Positions 1 to 14,400 of a stretch of 64,000 bases of DNA are shown here, one piece after another. A program made the translations under genes and the position numbers. The notes under the pieces were generated by a model. That model was given only the letters and a program-made list of their open reading frames with translations, was not told where the DNA came from and made no database searches. Source of the DNA: Petrosia ficiformis (lineage: Eukaryota > Porifera > Demospongiae > Haplosclerida > Petrosiidae); the NCBI GenBank assembly GCA_947044365.1, contig OX345643.1, positions 2,754,501 through 2,818,500 of the forward strand. Reading direction: 5' to 3'. Within the stretch, counting starts at the first letter, position 1. The number at the start of each line of letters is the position of its first letter.

Positions 1-302
1 ACTAGGTATCAAAAAGTGAGTGAATGGGTGGAGTGCATTGATTGATGGATGAAAAAAATGATGGATGAGTAGATCAATGGATTGATGAATAAATGGCCAA
101 ATGACAAATGGATGAATGAATAAATGGAAAGGACAGATAGATGGAATACATATACATACACATGTACCCTTATAAAAGTGTTGCTGATATATAGCATGCA
201 AGTTGACAAAAGTACTGCTGCTATGCACATCAAAACAATACGATATTGGCTCCTGGCTTTACTATGTGATTACTTTAAAGTTTGGTCATATCGGGACATA
301 GG

Positions 303-368
<66 letters not shown>

Positions 369-1401
369 GTATATAATTATATACACATATTTTTTATTTG
401 ATTTTATAAGTGAATGTGGATGCACAAATCAGTCATTTGGCAAATGTTATTTTTATCAAAAATGTACATTGAAATGCTTATTGTTCAGTCATTTTGTGAA
501 GGTAGCCATAAAGTTTGGCATTCAGGAATAGCAAATATTGCTCCACCTAGACACCAAATTTAGTTAGTACTCATAGTACTTAAATCACCAATACTGATAA
601 AACTACTGGGGTACAGAGTCAATCAAAATTACTGGATGGTATTGTCACTAAGTTCTGAGTAATACTTTCATCAGTTATCCTAAACCATATCATTTAGACA
701 GCTACACAGCAGGTATGAATTCTATAATTAATCGTGTGATTATTAATTACTGCACAATTATTACAAGAGCACATGTATGTTAAACTGTAGCTATGTGCAT
801 GTATGCATAGATCTGACACACATAGCTACAGTTTAAAAAACATGTATCTTAAACATTTCACACATTATGTAAAGAAAATAAATTTTGCTCGTACCTATAT
901 CCTCCAAACATGAGCAAGTGAACGTGTACTGCAACCATGCTATATTTGTACATTTTGTAAGGGTATGGATGGATGTATAGATGGATGCATACACAGTTAA
1001 ACTCACTGCAATTGGGCATATCTTTAACCCCTTGTACAGAGCAAAGAACATAGGAACTGTGAGACTGGGAAAACTCTTTCGTATATTCGCCAGGATGTGC
1101 CTCACAAAGTTACTTCTAAAGGTCTTATCACCAACAACACTTCCTCTTTTTTTCGGTTGTAAAAATTTCTTGAAGTATAAGCAAGCATCTGGTTCTATGA
1201 CGCAAACTGTATCCAAAAGGAGTTTTATCCATTTATAGCATCTATCTCGAAATTCTTCATGAAGAGGACCCTTGCACCATACTTTACGATTCCACAACTC
1301 CGTCATACCATCCAAAAATGAGATACCCTTGGTAAAAGAGATGAACAAAGATGTAAAACACATTAGATATTTAGTTAGATAGATAGGTGCATGACTACAT
1401 G

Positions 1402-1436
<35 letters not shown>

Positions 1437-4400
1437 ATGAGAGATACACATACATACATACATATATACATACAAAATATGATAGAAGCGATGCTGAATT
1501 CTAGACAGGATTCAAACCCACGACCTTATCTAGCCATTCATTCATCTGTCTGTCCAGCCATCCGTCGTCATCTATCCATCTAGGTCAATGCTCTACTAAC
1601 AAAGCCAGTGAGATTCAGCTGGTAAAGATTAAGACATAAGAAGCAGTACTATTAGCAATAGGGAAGCATCCTTTCTCATTTTGGAGAGTGACTAGAAATA
1701 GGCAGTTGCATAAAAAAGATATTGAGTTTGTAAATGTGCTAATGTGTATTTTTTAATGGGCATTGTCTATCATGAATACATTAAAAAGTAATAATTTCTA
1801 GAATATTCTATGCATGTGTTCACCATGTGTTTTATTCTGTACTTAAGTCAAATTCAGTTCAGTGTAAAGCGCCTCAAGACAGAAATGGGCATGGATAGCT
1901 ACATGACAATCAGTAAAATGAACCCACAATGATACTGGATGAGTTATTCCTTACTGAGTTTACCATGTTATCACACTAAACAGGATTTAAACCCATGACA
2001 GATAGATTATATAAAAGGACTTACGTCATCAATAACCCCAGCAGCAGTTCCTTCTACACTTGCTTTTATTATATTGGTTTGATCTGAAGATTGAAGAAAT
2101 GGTTCAAAGTGTGATCGTAAGTTCACCATAAGGGAAAGTAGTTCTTCTCCAGTTTGGATGAAATACTCTAAAGACATTATCATATCCCTGGGTAAATAAT
2201 AAATTTAATAAATATAATAATAATAATACAAGATATACAATGTATGGAAAAATAAGTATCCCTATGACTACATTAATCATTGATGACTATCTCTTCATTC
2301 TCTTGTCTGGAAACCAAACAAAATATTTATTTACCACACTTATTATATATAATTATATATAATTATTATGTATATAGTTTCAAACTATATTACTGAACTA
2401 AAAACTAAATACATGTAAACAGTTACCAATAACACACAAATAAACCATAAATAATAACACAAATAGACAGTGATGTATTAAGAAATTCATCCTCACCTGA
2501 TATGAGAGAATGGTCTAATGAAACCATTCTCTGTTAGAAAACATGACCAGTGATCAGTAGTGAATTGTACTGCAGGAGGTAGTTGTAACATAGTAGACAA
2601 CTCCAATCCTCTCCTAAAATCTTCTATGATCTCTCGATTGATGACTGTGCTATGAATAACATCATGCTATCAAGAGATGAATGAATATTAATAATCATTG
2701 TACCGAGATGCCAGACAAGTTCACCGTTTATTAGGCCTGTGGCAATTACCTCTCCCCATGGAGAAAATATGTAGAGGTCACCCACCCATGGCTTAATTTC
2801 TACCAGCTGAGTCTCAATAGCAGAGTTGGTAGGTTACCATAGCAATGATCTATCAGGTCATACAGTTATAATTTTGAATACTTATTTGTAGGGTTAATAA
2901 GCCAAAGCAATGCCTTCTCCCATCCAATGGAGAAAAGATCCTTCCTAATAGGGGTGGCTAACCCATGGTTTAGTCTCCAACATCTGGGTCAGCAAATCCC
3001 ACCTGGGAACTCAGCATCTTTTCTTCAAATCTATCAGACAGACATACACATGCATGCATACACTTACTGTCAACAGAGATTCATTCCATATTTTAGCTTT
3101 AAATCGAGTAGGACTCCCCTTCCTATCCAAGCACTTCAAATGAACTGATACTAAAACAGAAAACCACTGAAAATCATAAGTATTCTTATTATATTGTCAC
3201 TCACTCCACAGTATTATACAATAGATCAATGTCTTTGTTCCACCATTGCCAGGAGAGTTTTGCATATTCTTAAGTTTAGTTGAAATTGACATCAACTCAA
3301 GACATGCTGTTGCTAATAGGTGAAACACACTAGTTATCTTTTCTGGACTTAACGCAATATCAAAATCTTCTCTATTGAGTCGTGAAGAAGAGTAAGACAA
3401 GAGCAGATAGGAGAGAAGAGTAGACAAAGAAGAGAGCAGAGGAGAGAAAAAAAGCAGGAAGAGAGGAGTAGAGAGATAAAAATAGCAGAGAAGGAAAGAA
3501 GAGGAGAATAGAGAAAATTTAAAGAGGAAAATAAGACCAGAAGGGAGTAAACAAGAACATAGGATTGAGCAGAGAGGCAAGGGGCGAAAGATCCAAGGGG
3601 GATTTGGGGTATATCTGCATTCCCTTTTCTATTCATTAATGAGATTCATAGCTACTTAATGGCAAACTTTTAAACATATTTGCCTGTTATTCAGAGACAA
3701 AATTAATATGAAAAGGTGTACGTGCCTTAATCATCATGAATCTCATTAAACATTGTTTAGCATATAAATTACGTACATGAAAATTCACATGCTTAGCATG
3801 CTAGCAAAAGGCGTAAAAACGATTAACAAACAAACACAACAAACAATCAGCCACAATGGCTTATAAAATTCATAAAACAAAAATAACAATCAGCCACGAT
3901 GGATTAGAAAAATAACAATCAGTCAACATGGCTTAGAAATAAGCAGCCACAATGGTTAGAAAATTCAAAGTAAAAATGGAACACTGAATTCCCAGTCTTG
4001 AGAGCATGTAAATGTGTAATACACATATGTACCGTAGCTAAATCTCTCATGAATAATTAATAAGCAAAAAGATTTCAAATGCTCTGGTTATTGCTTTTTC
4101 ACTGGCTCTGGATTCGTCCCTCAGAAAAGAGGAAAATATTGCTATAACACCTATTAAACTGTTAGCTTCGCTAGTAGTTTTTTGGTTTTAGCTTACATAT
4201 AATCTACACCACAAGATTACTTATAAAGAATAATAAAAACATTTTCAAAACAAGATAATTATATTGAGAAAAAAGTATCTCTATGATTGTACAGTCAAGT
4301 AGCCTTCTTCCTGCTGCTTAAGCACACATTCTATTATGCAACATGCCTATTAATTGACTGAGTCCCCAAAAATGATACAATTTCCTTAACTACATATACA

Positions 4401-5369
4401 ATGCATATATGCTAGAGCTGGGCGATAGTAGTAATATCACTATCACGATTGAGATAGTGAAAAAAATATCACGATAGCGATAGTATCACGATAGTAATGT
4501 TTTTTTGTTCTATTAAGATTACAATCATTATAATTATGTAAAATAAATGCAGAATGTTATAATATTGCTTTTCAGAGGCTAATGAGATCAATAATGTAGA
4601 GATAAAATGTAATATGTAAGCTATACAATCAACTGTTACTAAACTAGTCAAGGTTTTCACCAAGGAAAACAAGCTGTGCCTGGGAGTAAACATGCTCTTT
4701 TTCTATTGACAATGTGACAAGATGAAATCTCATGTTTAAGGTATTTCCAGAGTATTTAGAATTTTGGAACAAAGTTTACAATGAATAAGCTTCCTGCTTT
4801 TTCTGTTTTCAATAATTTTACCACTACTTGCTGGGCCAAGTGAGACCATACTTTACTAATAGAGCCTATGAGTGGCAACAATTCTACCAATCTAGCACCA
4901 GAAGACGAAGACGGTCCTTATCCACTCGCCATGATTTACACATGTTGTTGAGCATGTGTGAACGTTTTGCGCATGTGTATAAGTACCACGTGGGTATCAT
5001 GACTGCACGATAGCGACTACCACTATCGCGATAGCATATTTGTATCATGATAATCGATCAATCGCGATTATCACCCAGCTCTAATATATGCATAACACAA
5101 ACATATTATATAGATTCAATCCCATGGAAAACAATCATAGACATGGCCCTACAAGCCATAAAAATGAAAGAAGACGTAAAGATATCAAAAAGCACACTAA
5201 CTAGATTACTTAGCAACAAAATTACAATAACCACTTCCCCTATATAGCTAGAGTACATATACTAAGAATGACAATCCAATTGAATTCCTTTGTGCTTTTG
5301 TTTGATATGCTAGCACATCAACACTTGACAATTACATAAATAATTATAATTATATATACATATTATATG

Positions 5370-5423
<54 letters not shown>

Positions 5424-8400
5424 TATATATATATTATATATAATCATAGCATGTGGGCCATTTAAAAATACAACAAAAAGAGGCCTACAAAGATGAAACT
5501 CATAATATAAACATTCACAAACTGTTAAATGATCACAATTTCTTACTTCTGAATGAAGTTCTCCAGAGTCTGTGTTACTTGATGAGGAGATAACGACTCA
5601 AATGCATTGATACACCCAGTAATATACTTCTGTAACTCTTCACACTTGTATACTTTTTGTCTATGATGTGTGAATGTTTGAAAGGTAAGTGTGTGACATT
5701 ATAATATACATTATATTTGTGGCTTAATCAGGACCATTTTCAGGATTGACCGGAAACATCAAAGATTCCTCTCTGAACCCTAGGATCTAGCTCTTGATAA
5801 ATGCAAGTAAACAGGATAGGAACTCAGTTTTTTAGGACACAAATTAGGCACATATTTTCTTGGAAGTTGGTAAATATCAACTGTGTTTATGTTGAAATTT
5901 TGTCTTTCCTGGATTTTTATAATAAATAACTTGTAAAGAAGCTATTATCAACCAACTTCAAGAAAATATAATTGTATGTTTGTATGTATGTACATACATA
6001 CAGGTATATATGCATGTGAAAGTATGTTCATATGTATATGTATTGTATGTTTGTATATAATATTATAATTGTATTTGTATATCCCAAAGTCTCCTCAAGG
6101 GTAGTGTACCTGATTCAATATCATCCCTTCAACACTGTAAGGCTACCCTTTCACATATTTGAGAAGAGCCTTTGATTCTCTTTTCAACTGTGGAATCATG
6201 CTATGCAAAGGACGATTCTTATACTTTAAGGTCAGTTAGTGCTTCAACTATAAAATGTATAAATGCAGGAAGTCTAATATCCAAGAGTGGGACCTAAGAA
6301 TATTAGGAATATGATTAATTAGTATCCCAATCACTTGTATTGTATCAGTCCAAACAGAAAGGACATTCCATACACATTATAATCAGTAAGTGCTATCATT
6401 ACATGTATGTGGATACCTTCAGTTTCATACAACATATTTGTAAATTGCTTGGACCCAAACCATTTCAATAAGCATGGAGGTTTATATTAATCTCACATTG
6501 GCAGGTTAATACAAAATGCTAGGTGTCCTGTTTTGTCCAATCTGTTGGATGTTGATCTTCAGATATGAATCCCATCATAAAGTATATTATTTATAACATG
6601 GTTCATCAGTTTATTTACTCAACAAAATATGCCAAATTGGAAGTTTTAAAACAATATCACCATTGGGCCTGCAGTCCTAGGGTGATATCTTATCCAAATC
6701 CAATGTTTCCTTATTGTAAGGTTTATAATAATACATGTAGACCCCAAACTTTCTGAATACTCCACTAAACAAAGTGTCCTCAGTAGAGCTCTGCATTTGT
6801 GTACAATTATTACATGTATATGCTAACAAATAATTTACCTATTCAGTCGATATGCCAGAATAAGAAAGAATGGAAACTCCTTGTGAAATACACGTTCAAT
6901 GTACCGAACTAAAGTCTTAATCAGGTCATTAATAGTGCTCTCTCCTTTGCCCTGTGGAAAGAAGTTAGACATATAAATAGAGAAATGAACACGGGCTATG
7001 TAAGGACCCTCATCATTGGGGCACAGTAAAGTATACATGCACTTATTCTTATAGTACATGTATACTTACTGTGTTCCAACAGTGAAGGTCCTGCATAGTC
7101 CACAATTCATTTATTTAAAAAAGTATTTTATCTCATAACAACTTCATATAATTATTTAATTCCATGTTGGTGCAATGCATGGTAAATGAAGACAGACAGA
7201 CAGACACACAACATGATTACTACACCCTCCTGCCTATGCTTTGCGGTGAGGGTAAAAATACCTGGACAGACAGATAGAACCCAGGTGGGCCAAGATATCT
7301 AACTAAACAATGACTATAGCTATACGTACCACTTTCTCATACTGAGTCAAATGGGACATGACCATACCAAAGACTCCTATATCACTACTAACAGGTAACA
7401 TGGTATCTCCATCTAATATTAACTTTGTGATCTGATCCTTCAGATCATCATCAACTTTCCCACGAGGTAACAACATACCCTATGAAGAAGAGCAATTCAA
7501 AATATATATAATTAGCAACATTAAGTGTGTACTGACAAGAGGGCATATAACTCTAAAATGTGATGATCAACTTCATGTTTAGCAATTTTGTATTTTGAGG
7601 ACTTAAACCATCCCTAGATTATTTTTCATGGGGGTCCTATTACTAGTTGTAAACCTAGTTAAGGAAGTTACATTATTCTGAAGGAACTTGGACAAATATG
7701 TAGTGCATAAAAAATTCCTGAACAATCTACTGTGATAAAAGGCAAGAAGAAAGTTTCTAAATGTGGTCACATTTGACTTTTATGCCTTCTCCTCCCAATG
7801 TCAGGAAATAATATTACTAGTTAAAAATTATCAAGGAAAAAATTAGTGAAATGTTAAATTTTCAAGGATATTAATTTTTGTGGATAAAAAGCAGCAAAGA
7901 AATATTATACAATCTATGATTATATAAATAGTATCAACAATGTTACATAAACTCTATTCTAGACATTGTCTATGAAATGGTCTACCTCAACCTGGCTCTA
8001 GTAGGTCAGATAATAGAGCATCTGACTAGCAATCAGAAGGTCCTGGGTTCAAATCCCCAGCGGGTCCAGATATTTTATCCGGACATGTGTCTCTCTCCTT
8101 TAATTAGGGCTGGGAATTGGCTGAGATTCTGAAATCAGTTATCACTAACTTCAAATCGATTGATAATTGATTAAAATCAGCGGAAGTAATTAGGCCAATT
8201 AAGTCAATTAATGCAGGAAATTCCTCCCATTTGATGATCAAAGGCTTCCTGTCTCTTTCATATTATACATTACTTGCTGTCACGTACTTGAAAAGTAGGC
8301 TTTTGGAATAATTAGTATACTCAATATCACAAACTTACAATCGATAATCAGAAGAATTTTAATATCGATTGATTAATCTATTAACCAATTAATCATCCCA

Positions 8401-11400
8401 GCCCTAATTTTAATATATATATACAGCCTAGTTATTCAGATTATATTAATAACTCTACTCTAGTTTATTATATTATACATTACAACACAAACATTTGTAC
8501 AAATACTTCTTGTTAAATGTCATGAGTTTCTTTTGCTACTATAATAGAAACACTTTCACTTCTATAAAAAAAAGCCCCTAATCCTAACAATGGTACTGCC
8601 CAGAATAATTTTATGACCCACTATGATAATATGAACATATCTAGCTTAAATGAAGCTCTAATTTCTGACTTACAAAGTTCACCATTCGTTTGGGTTTACT
8701 GTTTCCTGGTGGGATCGGATCAATGGGCTTTGTTGAATTAACAGTTTCCAATCTGTAAAACACACAAACACACACACACAAATACATACATATATACATA
8801 ACATACATGATATGTAGATACATACATATTTATGCACATGCATGCATACTTAACATGCACATTTTTTACGTACTTAAAATTTGATTATCATATGATTTTC
8901 CAGCTTATATATAGCCGTACAGTTGGAAGTCTACACTTTGGTGTGTCAATAGGCTATAGAAAATATTTCTGACATAGAAAGTAGCTCAACAGTGATCAAC
9001 AGTTAACCCCTTTTGAACATTTGAACAGGAAAATTGGCATTTAAAGGTTCGTAAATACACAGGAAAGTTGTTTATGCCTGGCCTACATACCTGCAAACAT
9101 GTCATACTCACACAACACACACACACACACATGTACGTACATACATACATAATTTAAGTATGTTTACCGTGCAAACACATCTTCATCTCCATTTTGTACT
9201 TGTAACAAAGTATCTCCATCACTATGAGATACAACAGCAACAAGATACAGTCCAATATCCCCAAGTGATTTGACTATTTCTTTAGAGAGACTAATGGTTT
9301 CCTGACTATTAATAACGACTACAGCCAAAGCCTTAGTAGACTTATACTCATCAATAGCAGAACGAAGGTTCTTATCCTCCTTGAGATCATGGATTCTGAT
9401 GTGATTACCTTCAATAGGATATAGTGTTAATAATTGCCAGTCAACCACAGTGGGTGGAGTATTATAGACAACTGCTGGAGTATATGTGAGGGTTTTGAAT
9501 GGTAGGTTCTGTGACCTTTGTTTCAATTGCAAACCTGTATGGACAGTGAGAGGTGATGAATAATAATTATAACAGATCAATCATACACTATAAATGTATA
9601 TTATTGCACAGATACCAGGAAATATTACGAGTTTGATACAGCGTTGCTACGAGTCCGAAGGACGAGTGGCACGCTGTATCAAACGAGTATTACCTTCAGT
9701 AGGATAAACAAAAGAGGTACAAATACGCCTTCCATATGCGACAAGTGCATCACATGACTCTGTAGAGGATGAACGGAAAGATGTGCAGAGATGTTTCCAA
9801 CTAGTAGCATCTTATCCAAAGGGACCTGGAGATTCATCAGTCTTGAGGGCCATTGAATATATTAGTTCGGAGTCTAGAGAATCAAATATGATTGGATGAA
9901 AGTCATTAATGGATGTGGCACCCATTATAGCAGCAGAGATGAGTGGCTGACTTGGAGGATGTTTATCGACTAGGATGTCATGAACGGTGTGGCTATCTAT
10001 GACTGTGTCAACCAAAAGAATACCACTTCTGCACTAATTGGACAACAACAGCCTAAGGGCTGCCTTGACATTGCCTTCAAACATGAGTTAAGCACATTTA
10101 TGTGTCAGATTGTCTATAGTATTTGTAGGATAGTGAGTCTGGTGATCAGGGGTTAGATACCCCCATTTAACTATAAGGTCAGTCTACGATCCAGATGAGC
10201 AACCAGCTCTTTAGTTTTTGACTTCAAATGAAGGCATTACCATAGCAGCATATAATACCATTCAGTGGCGGATACAGGATTTATTGTTTGGTGGGGTTGA
10301 TCTCAGCGCACTTGGCATGCCACGCAAAATTTAAGCTAATTAATTATTCATAAAGGGCGTGGCAAATTAATTAACAAAAGAGAAAGTCAACTGGAGTTAG
10401 TCCTCCAACACCGATTTCTGGAAGATATAATGTTTTGGGGGTGTTGCAACCCCACATCCCTCCCCCTAAATCTACCCCTGCCATTGATTCCATGCTTGAA
10501 GTATCAGCATAAGCTTGAAACAAATGGGATAATTCATGAACAAATAAATTATCAAACTTTCCAGACGGTACTTTGAAAATAGTCCGACACCAATGGACAA
10601 TCTCACATACTGTAGCATGATAAAATGATCTTGGAGAATGAGGGCCATCCAAAATACCCCAAATAAATGAGGGTACAGAGGAAGGATTAAAGCTGAAGAG
10701 AGGAGGAACATGGTCATTATCAGTATCCTGACAAGGATAAGAGTGACAATGACATATCATTCTCTGGGCTATGTCTGTCATTGTTGCAGACTAGGGCAAA
10801 GAGAAATGTGAGGAATGACAACGACATTGGCGAGAAGGAAGGGAGTATATGAAAGATTTATCACTCTTCTGACAAAAAAAGATCTTGTTGTATCAGTCTT
10901 AACTACATTTAGCTGCTTTGGCTTTATACTATTGTTGCCAATCTTTGGCGTTGCTTCATAAATAATGATTGCAAATAGCCGCCATCTTTTGTCATGATGA
11001 AACGTGACAATATTGATTTTGATTGGCCCTGCACAGATTCATGAAGGAGCCACAGTTTTGCGATGAGAGTTTCCAGTTGCCCACCCACTAAAAAACTATC
11101 GCCAATAAAATATTTTGATGGGTGTGTTTGTGGGAAGTTATGGATGACCACATAAGGCGAGGCATAAGTTCTTCTAACAAGTCTGATACTTCCGATTGTG
11201 CCTTTTCACATCCACGATCAACTGGTTCTCTCTGCTCCCGTCGTTCCTCATCGTTGTCAGCGTATGTATTACGAAATAATTTGCCACACCCATCATAAAT
11301 ATTGGATATGGATTGGCACGCTTCGCGCACCGATTTCCAGTGAAAATCAGCGCGCGAATCGTGCCAATCCACTTTCAGTTTGTAATTTTACAACTTCCTG

Positions 11401-14400
11401 CCAGAGAGAAAGTACCACACCTACTTATTAGATTACTAAATTTCAATTGGTGTACGTTACCACACCCCAAATTACTGTAGAATATCGAATACGAGAGTAT
11501 ACCAATGTGGTGGCGGCATGTCGGCATTCTATTGTTCAAAAAGCAGGCGTTGAGACTCTTCTTTCATAGTCCCTGAAGATATCAAATTTTTACTATGAAT
11601 GTTACTTCATTGTTGCTAGAATCATTGTGACAGTTGGACAGGCAAAAAATGAGGAAAATAATATACAATTATGAATTTGGCCACTCGTCAATTCTCTACT
11701 TTAACGGTAATCTCTGGTCATCTAAAATGTGTTGTTAGTCATAAAAACACTAGATACCAAAGGTATGTGTGCAATAAGACTTATCATAATCTCTATGATA
11801 ATAGCAGAGATTTCAGCTCATCGTTTGAAATGTATGGGCAGCCATTTTCTTTCCGTGCCATCCCACAGCTTACAGTTTCTTAACCCGGGGGCTTTTGATT
11901 TTATTTTTATTCCAACGACACCTACCATGGATATAATTAATTTACTGATTGCGAGGTGTGGCTCAGCATCTTATTAAATTCAAAACCTTCGTTGCAACAG
12001 AATACACGTAATTTGGGGACAGTGTACAGATCACCCGAATCGCTGATTTTTGAGCACACGCTAGCTCACTAAAAAATTGTTATACGTGGCATTACATGTG
12101 CGCATGCAACTGTACGAGAGGTTAACCTAATGACAAGGTTGGCAAGAGTCGTCATACATCCCAAAGGCCCATACAGTCGTCACACATTGCAAGGGCCCCT
12201 AGAGTGGTTAAGCGGTTGCAAATAAACATCTGTTCGTTTGTACTGTCTCCTCGGTTGGTCAGTGTATTTCACTTGATCCTCTTCCTCTAACTAACAAAGC
12301 ACAATTTTGGTATCTATGACTTTGTTATAAGGTCTTCTGTCTAACTAAGTAAGTTAGAAGTCTGTGTTGTGTAAAATGTGGAGGTTATAAAGGTAAGTAA
12401 AAGTTTGGGTTCAAGCACTCACCTTGCTATCTTCCTGGTGGTAGCGAAGCATAAATATTACACCTATGGCTTTCTGAACAACTCTTCTTTCCAGAAAGGG
12501 AAGTTAAAAAACTCTAGTTTTATGAAACGGGAAAGTTAAAGAGATGAAAAAGCATGCGCTCCGCCCACACATTTTCCTTGAAAATTAATTTGGGGATGTA
12601 GCCCAGTGTAATTATAGGCACGATCCAGTTAGTACACTGTCCCGGCGATTTGCAACTTTCTCTAACCACTGGAGAAATCTAACAGTCACCTCAACCTCGC
12701 TCACCAATTACTGCAAACACAGCATTAACCCAAGAGTCTGAGCGAAAATTTTTGTTCCTTTATCCTCCCAACATCTCTTTGTCTCTTATTAGACAAAGAT
12801 ATAAACCAAGTATATACATCACACTTGCATCAGAATGAGCTATATGCTATTCTAATGTCCTTGTGCTCTAAGGTAACTTCAAACTAACATCAAAGGTCGG
12901 ACACTTGAATCAAAGCACCGCTAGACCACATCGAACAAAGCGTGGGCGTTTTGAACAATACAGTAATTTGGGGCATGGTAACACCAAGACCCAGTGATTG
13001 CAGTGAAATTCTATTAAGTAGGTGTGGTACTTCCTCTCTGAACACGAAGTTGTTTAACTTATAAAACTGAAAGTGTTACTATCGTACTCTCTGATATGAA
13101 TGAATAGCTCAGGTTCCTTTCTATACTGCAAAAAGAGTTTGGTCATTTCAAACAATTGGTTGGTTACCTCATTTGCATGCATGCCAATTTAATTATATAT
13201 ATAATTACCGTATTTTCCAGAGTAGTGGCCGGGTCTTAATAGAAGCCGGATCTCGTTTTAATTAAGGCCGGGTCTCGAATTAAGGCCGGTAGTGCCACGC
13301 CCATAACACGTGGACGTAGGACACGTGGTACTGAGGAAGAACGTGAATTTTGCCCAAAGCAGAATGTCAACGAAGAAGAAAAGCTCTTACGACATTTCAA
13401 CGAAGATCAAGGCCAAAGAATTGCTGAAAAAAAATCCAAAGAAGCAGCAGCACGAAGCTATTGTTAGTGGGCTCCGCCTTGTTACGTGCTGGGCGTGGTC
13501 ATCCATTGCCCGGCCGCGTGGTTTATGCGCACGCTAGCTTCTGGCGATTGTTTACAGGCCGGGCTCGTATATAGGCTGGTTTCGTTTAGTGGCCTGGTCA
13601 AAGAAGTGCCTTTAGGAAATAGAGTCCCGGGCTTCTAAAATACGGTAAGGTAATTTGAGGTAACTCCGGACACGCCCAAACTTCGGACAGTTTTACCTAT
13701 TTTGTACTCGTTCTCAACAAAGAGCAGCATTACAATTACAATAGTTCTACTGTCACTAGCTACACTCATATACTTGAAAATGAGCATGATACAATGAGTA
13801 TCCAATACATTATTTACTCACAAATACGCGATTCACACTAACGGGTAGTAGCACTAAGTGTGAATCGCGTATTTGTGAATAATAATGTATTGCATACTCT
13901 TTGTATCATGCTCATTTTCAAGCATATGTGTGTAGCTAGTGACAGTAGAACTACTGTAGTTGTAATGCTGCTCTTTGTTGAGAACGAGTACGAAATAGGT
14001 ATAACTGTCCGAAGTTTGGGCGTGTCCGGAGTTACCCACGATTATCTTATATATATATACATAACATACTGCTGTATTCAAAGGTAAGTCATGATTAGTT
14101 TGCATTTGTAAATTTTGGTGTTGAAATGTTGTTGTTCACAATGACTAAGTAACTTGATAGTGGAGGATGACTGATATGATGCCAATTCTTATGTAAATTT
14201 ATAGTGTGGAAGTACCGACATGTAAACTATGAATCATGTTATCATTGTGAACAACATTCCAACACCAAATGTTATGCTGGCCTACTATTTAACATCTAAA
14301 TTCAGCAGTAATAGATATATGGAGGTAACCAACTGATTGGTGTAAATGACCAAACTGTTTTTGCAGTGATAGAAGTGATGTTTTGTAACCTTACTCCTAT

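Larger units (their letters stand above)
13124..14369. mobile_element. Outer MITE (cactgcaaaaacag family) carrying two nested inserts
   Basis: The left end is actgcaaaaagagtttggtc and the right end is gaccaaactgtttttgcagt. The inner part (14100-14280) matches the middles of the copies at 15121-15508 and 25994-26347. Two other elements, 13208-13646 and 13659-14036, lie inside. Confidence 0.65.

Noticed and set aside
303..1436. CRISPR-like or satellite arrays
   Set aside because: The repeats are simple di- and tetranucleotide microsatellites without spacers, in a eukaryotic intron.
7994..8068. Functional tRNA-Ala
   Set aside because: The acceptor stem does not pair, the D stem is mispaired and the T stem has an extra base.
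13310..13537. 75-codon Lys-rich ORF (MDVGHVVLRKN...)
   Set aside because: It lies wholly inside the ccgtatttt MITE and is repeat-derived.
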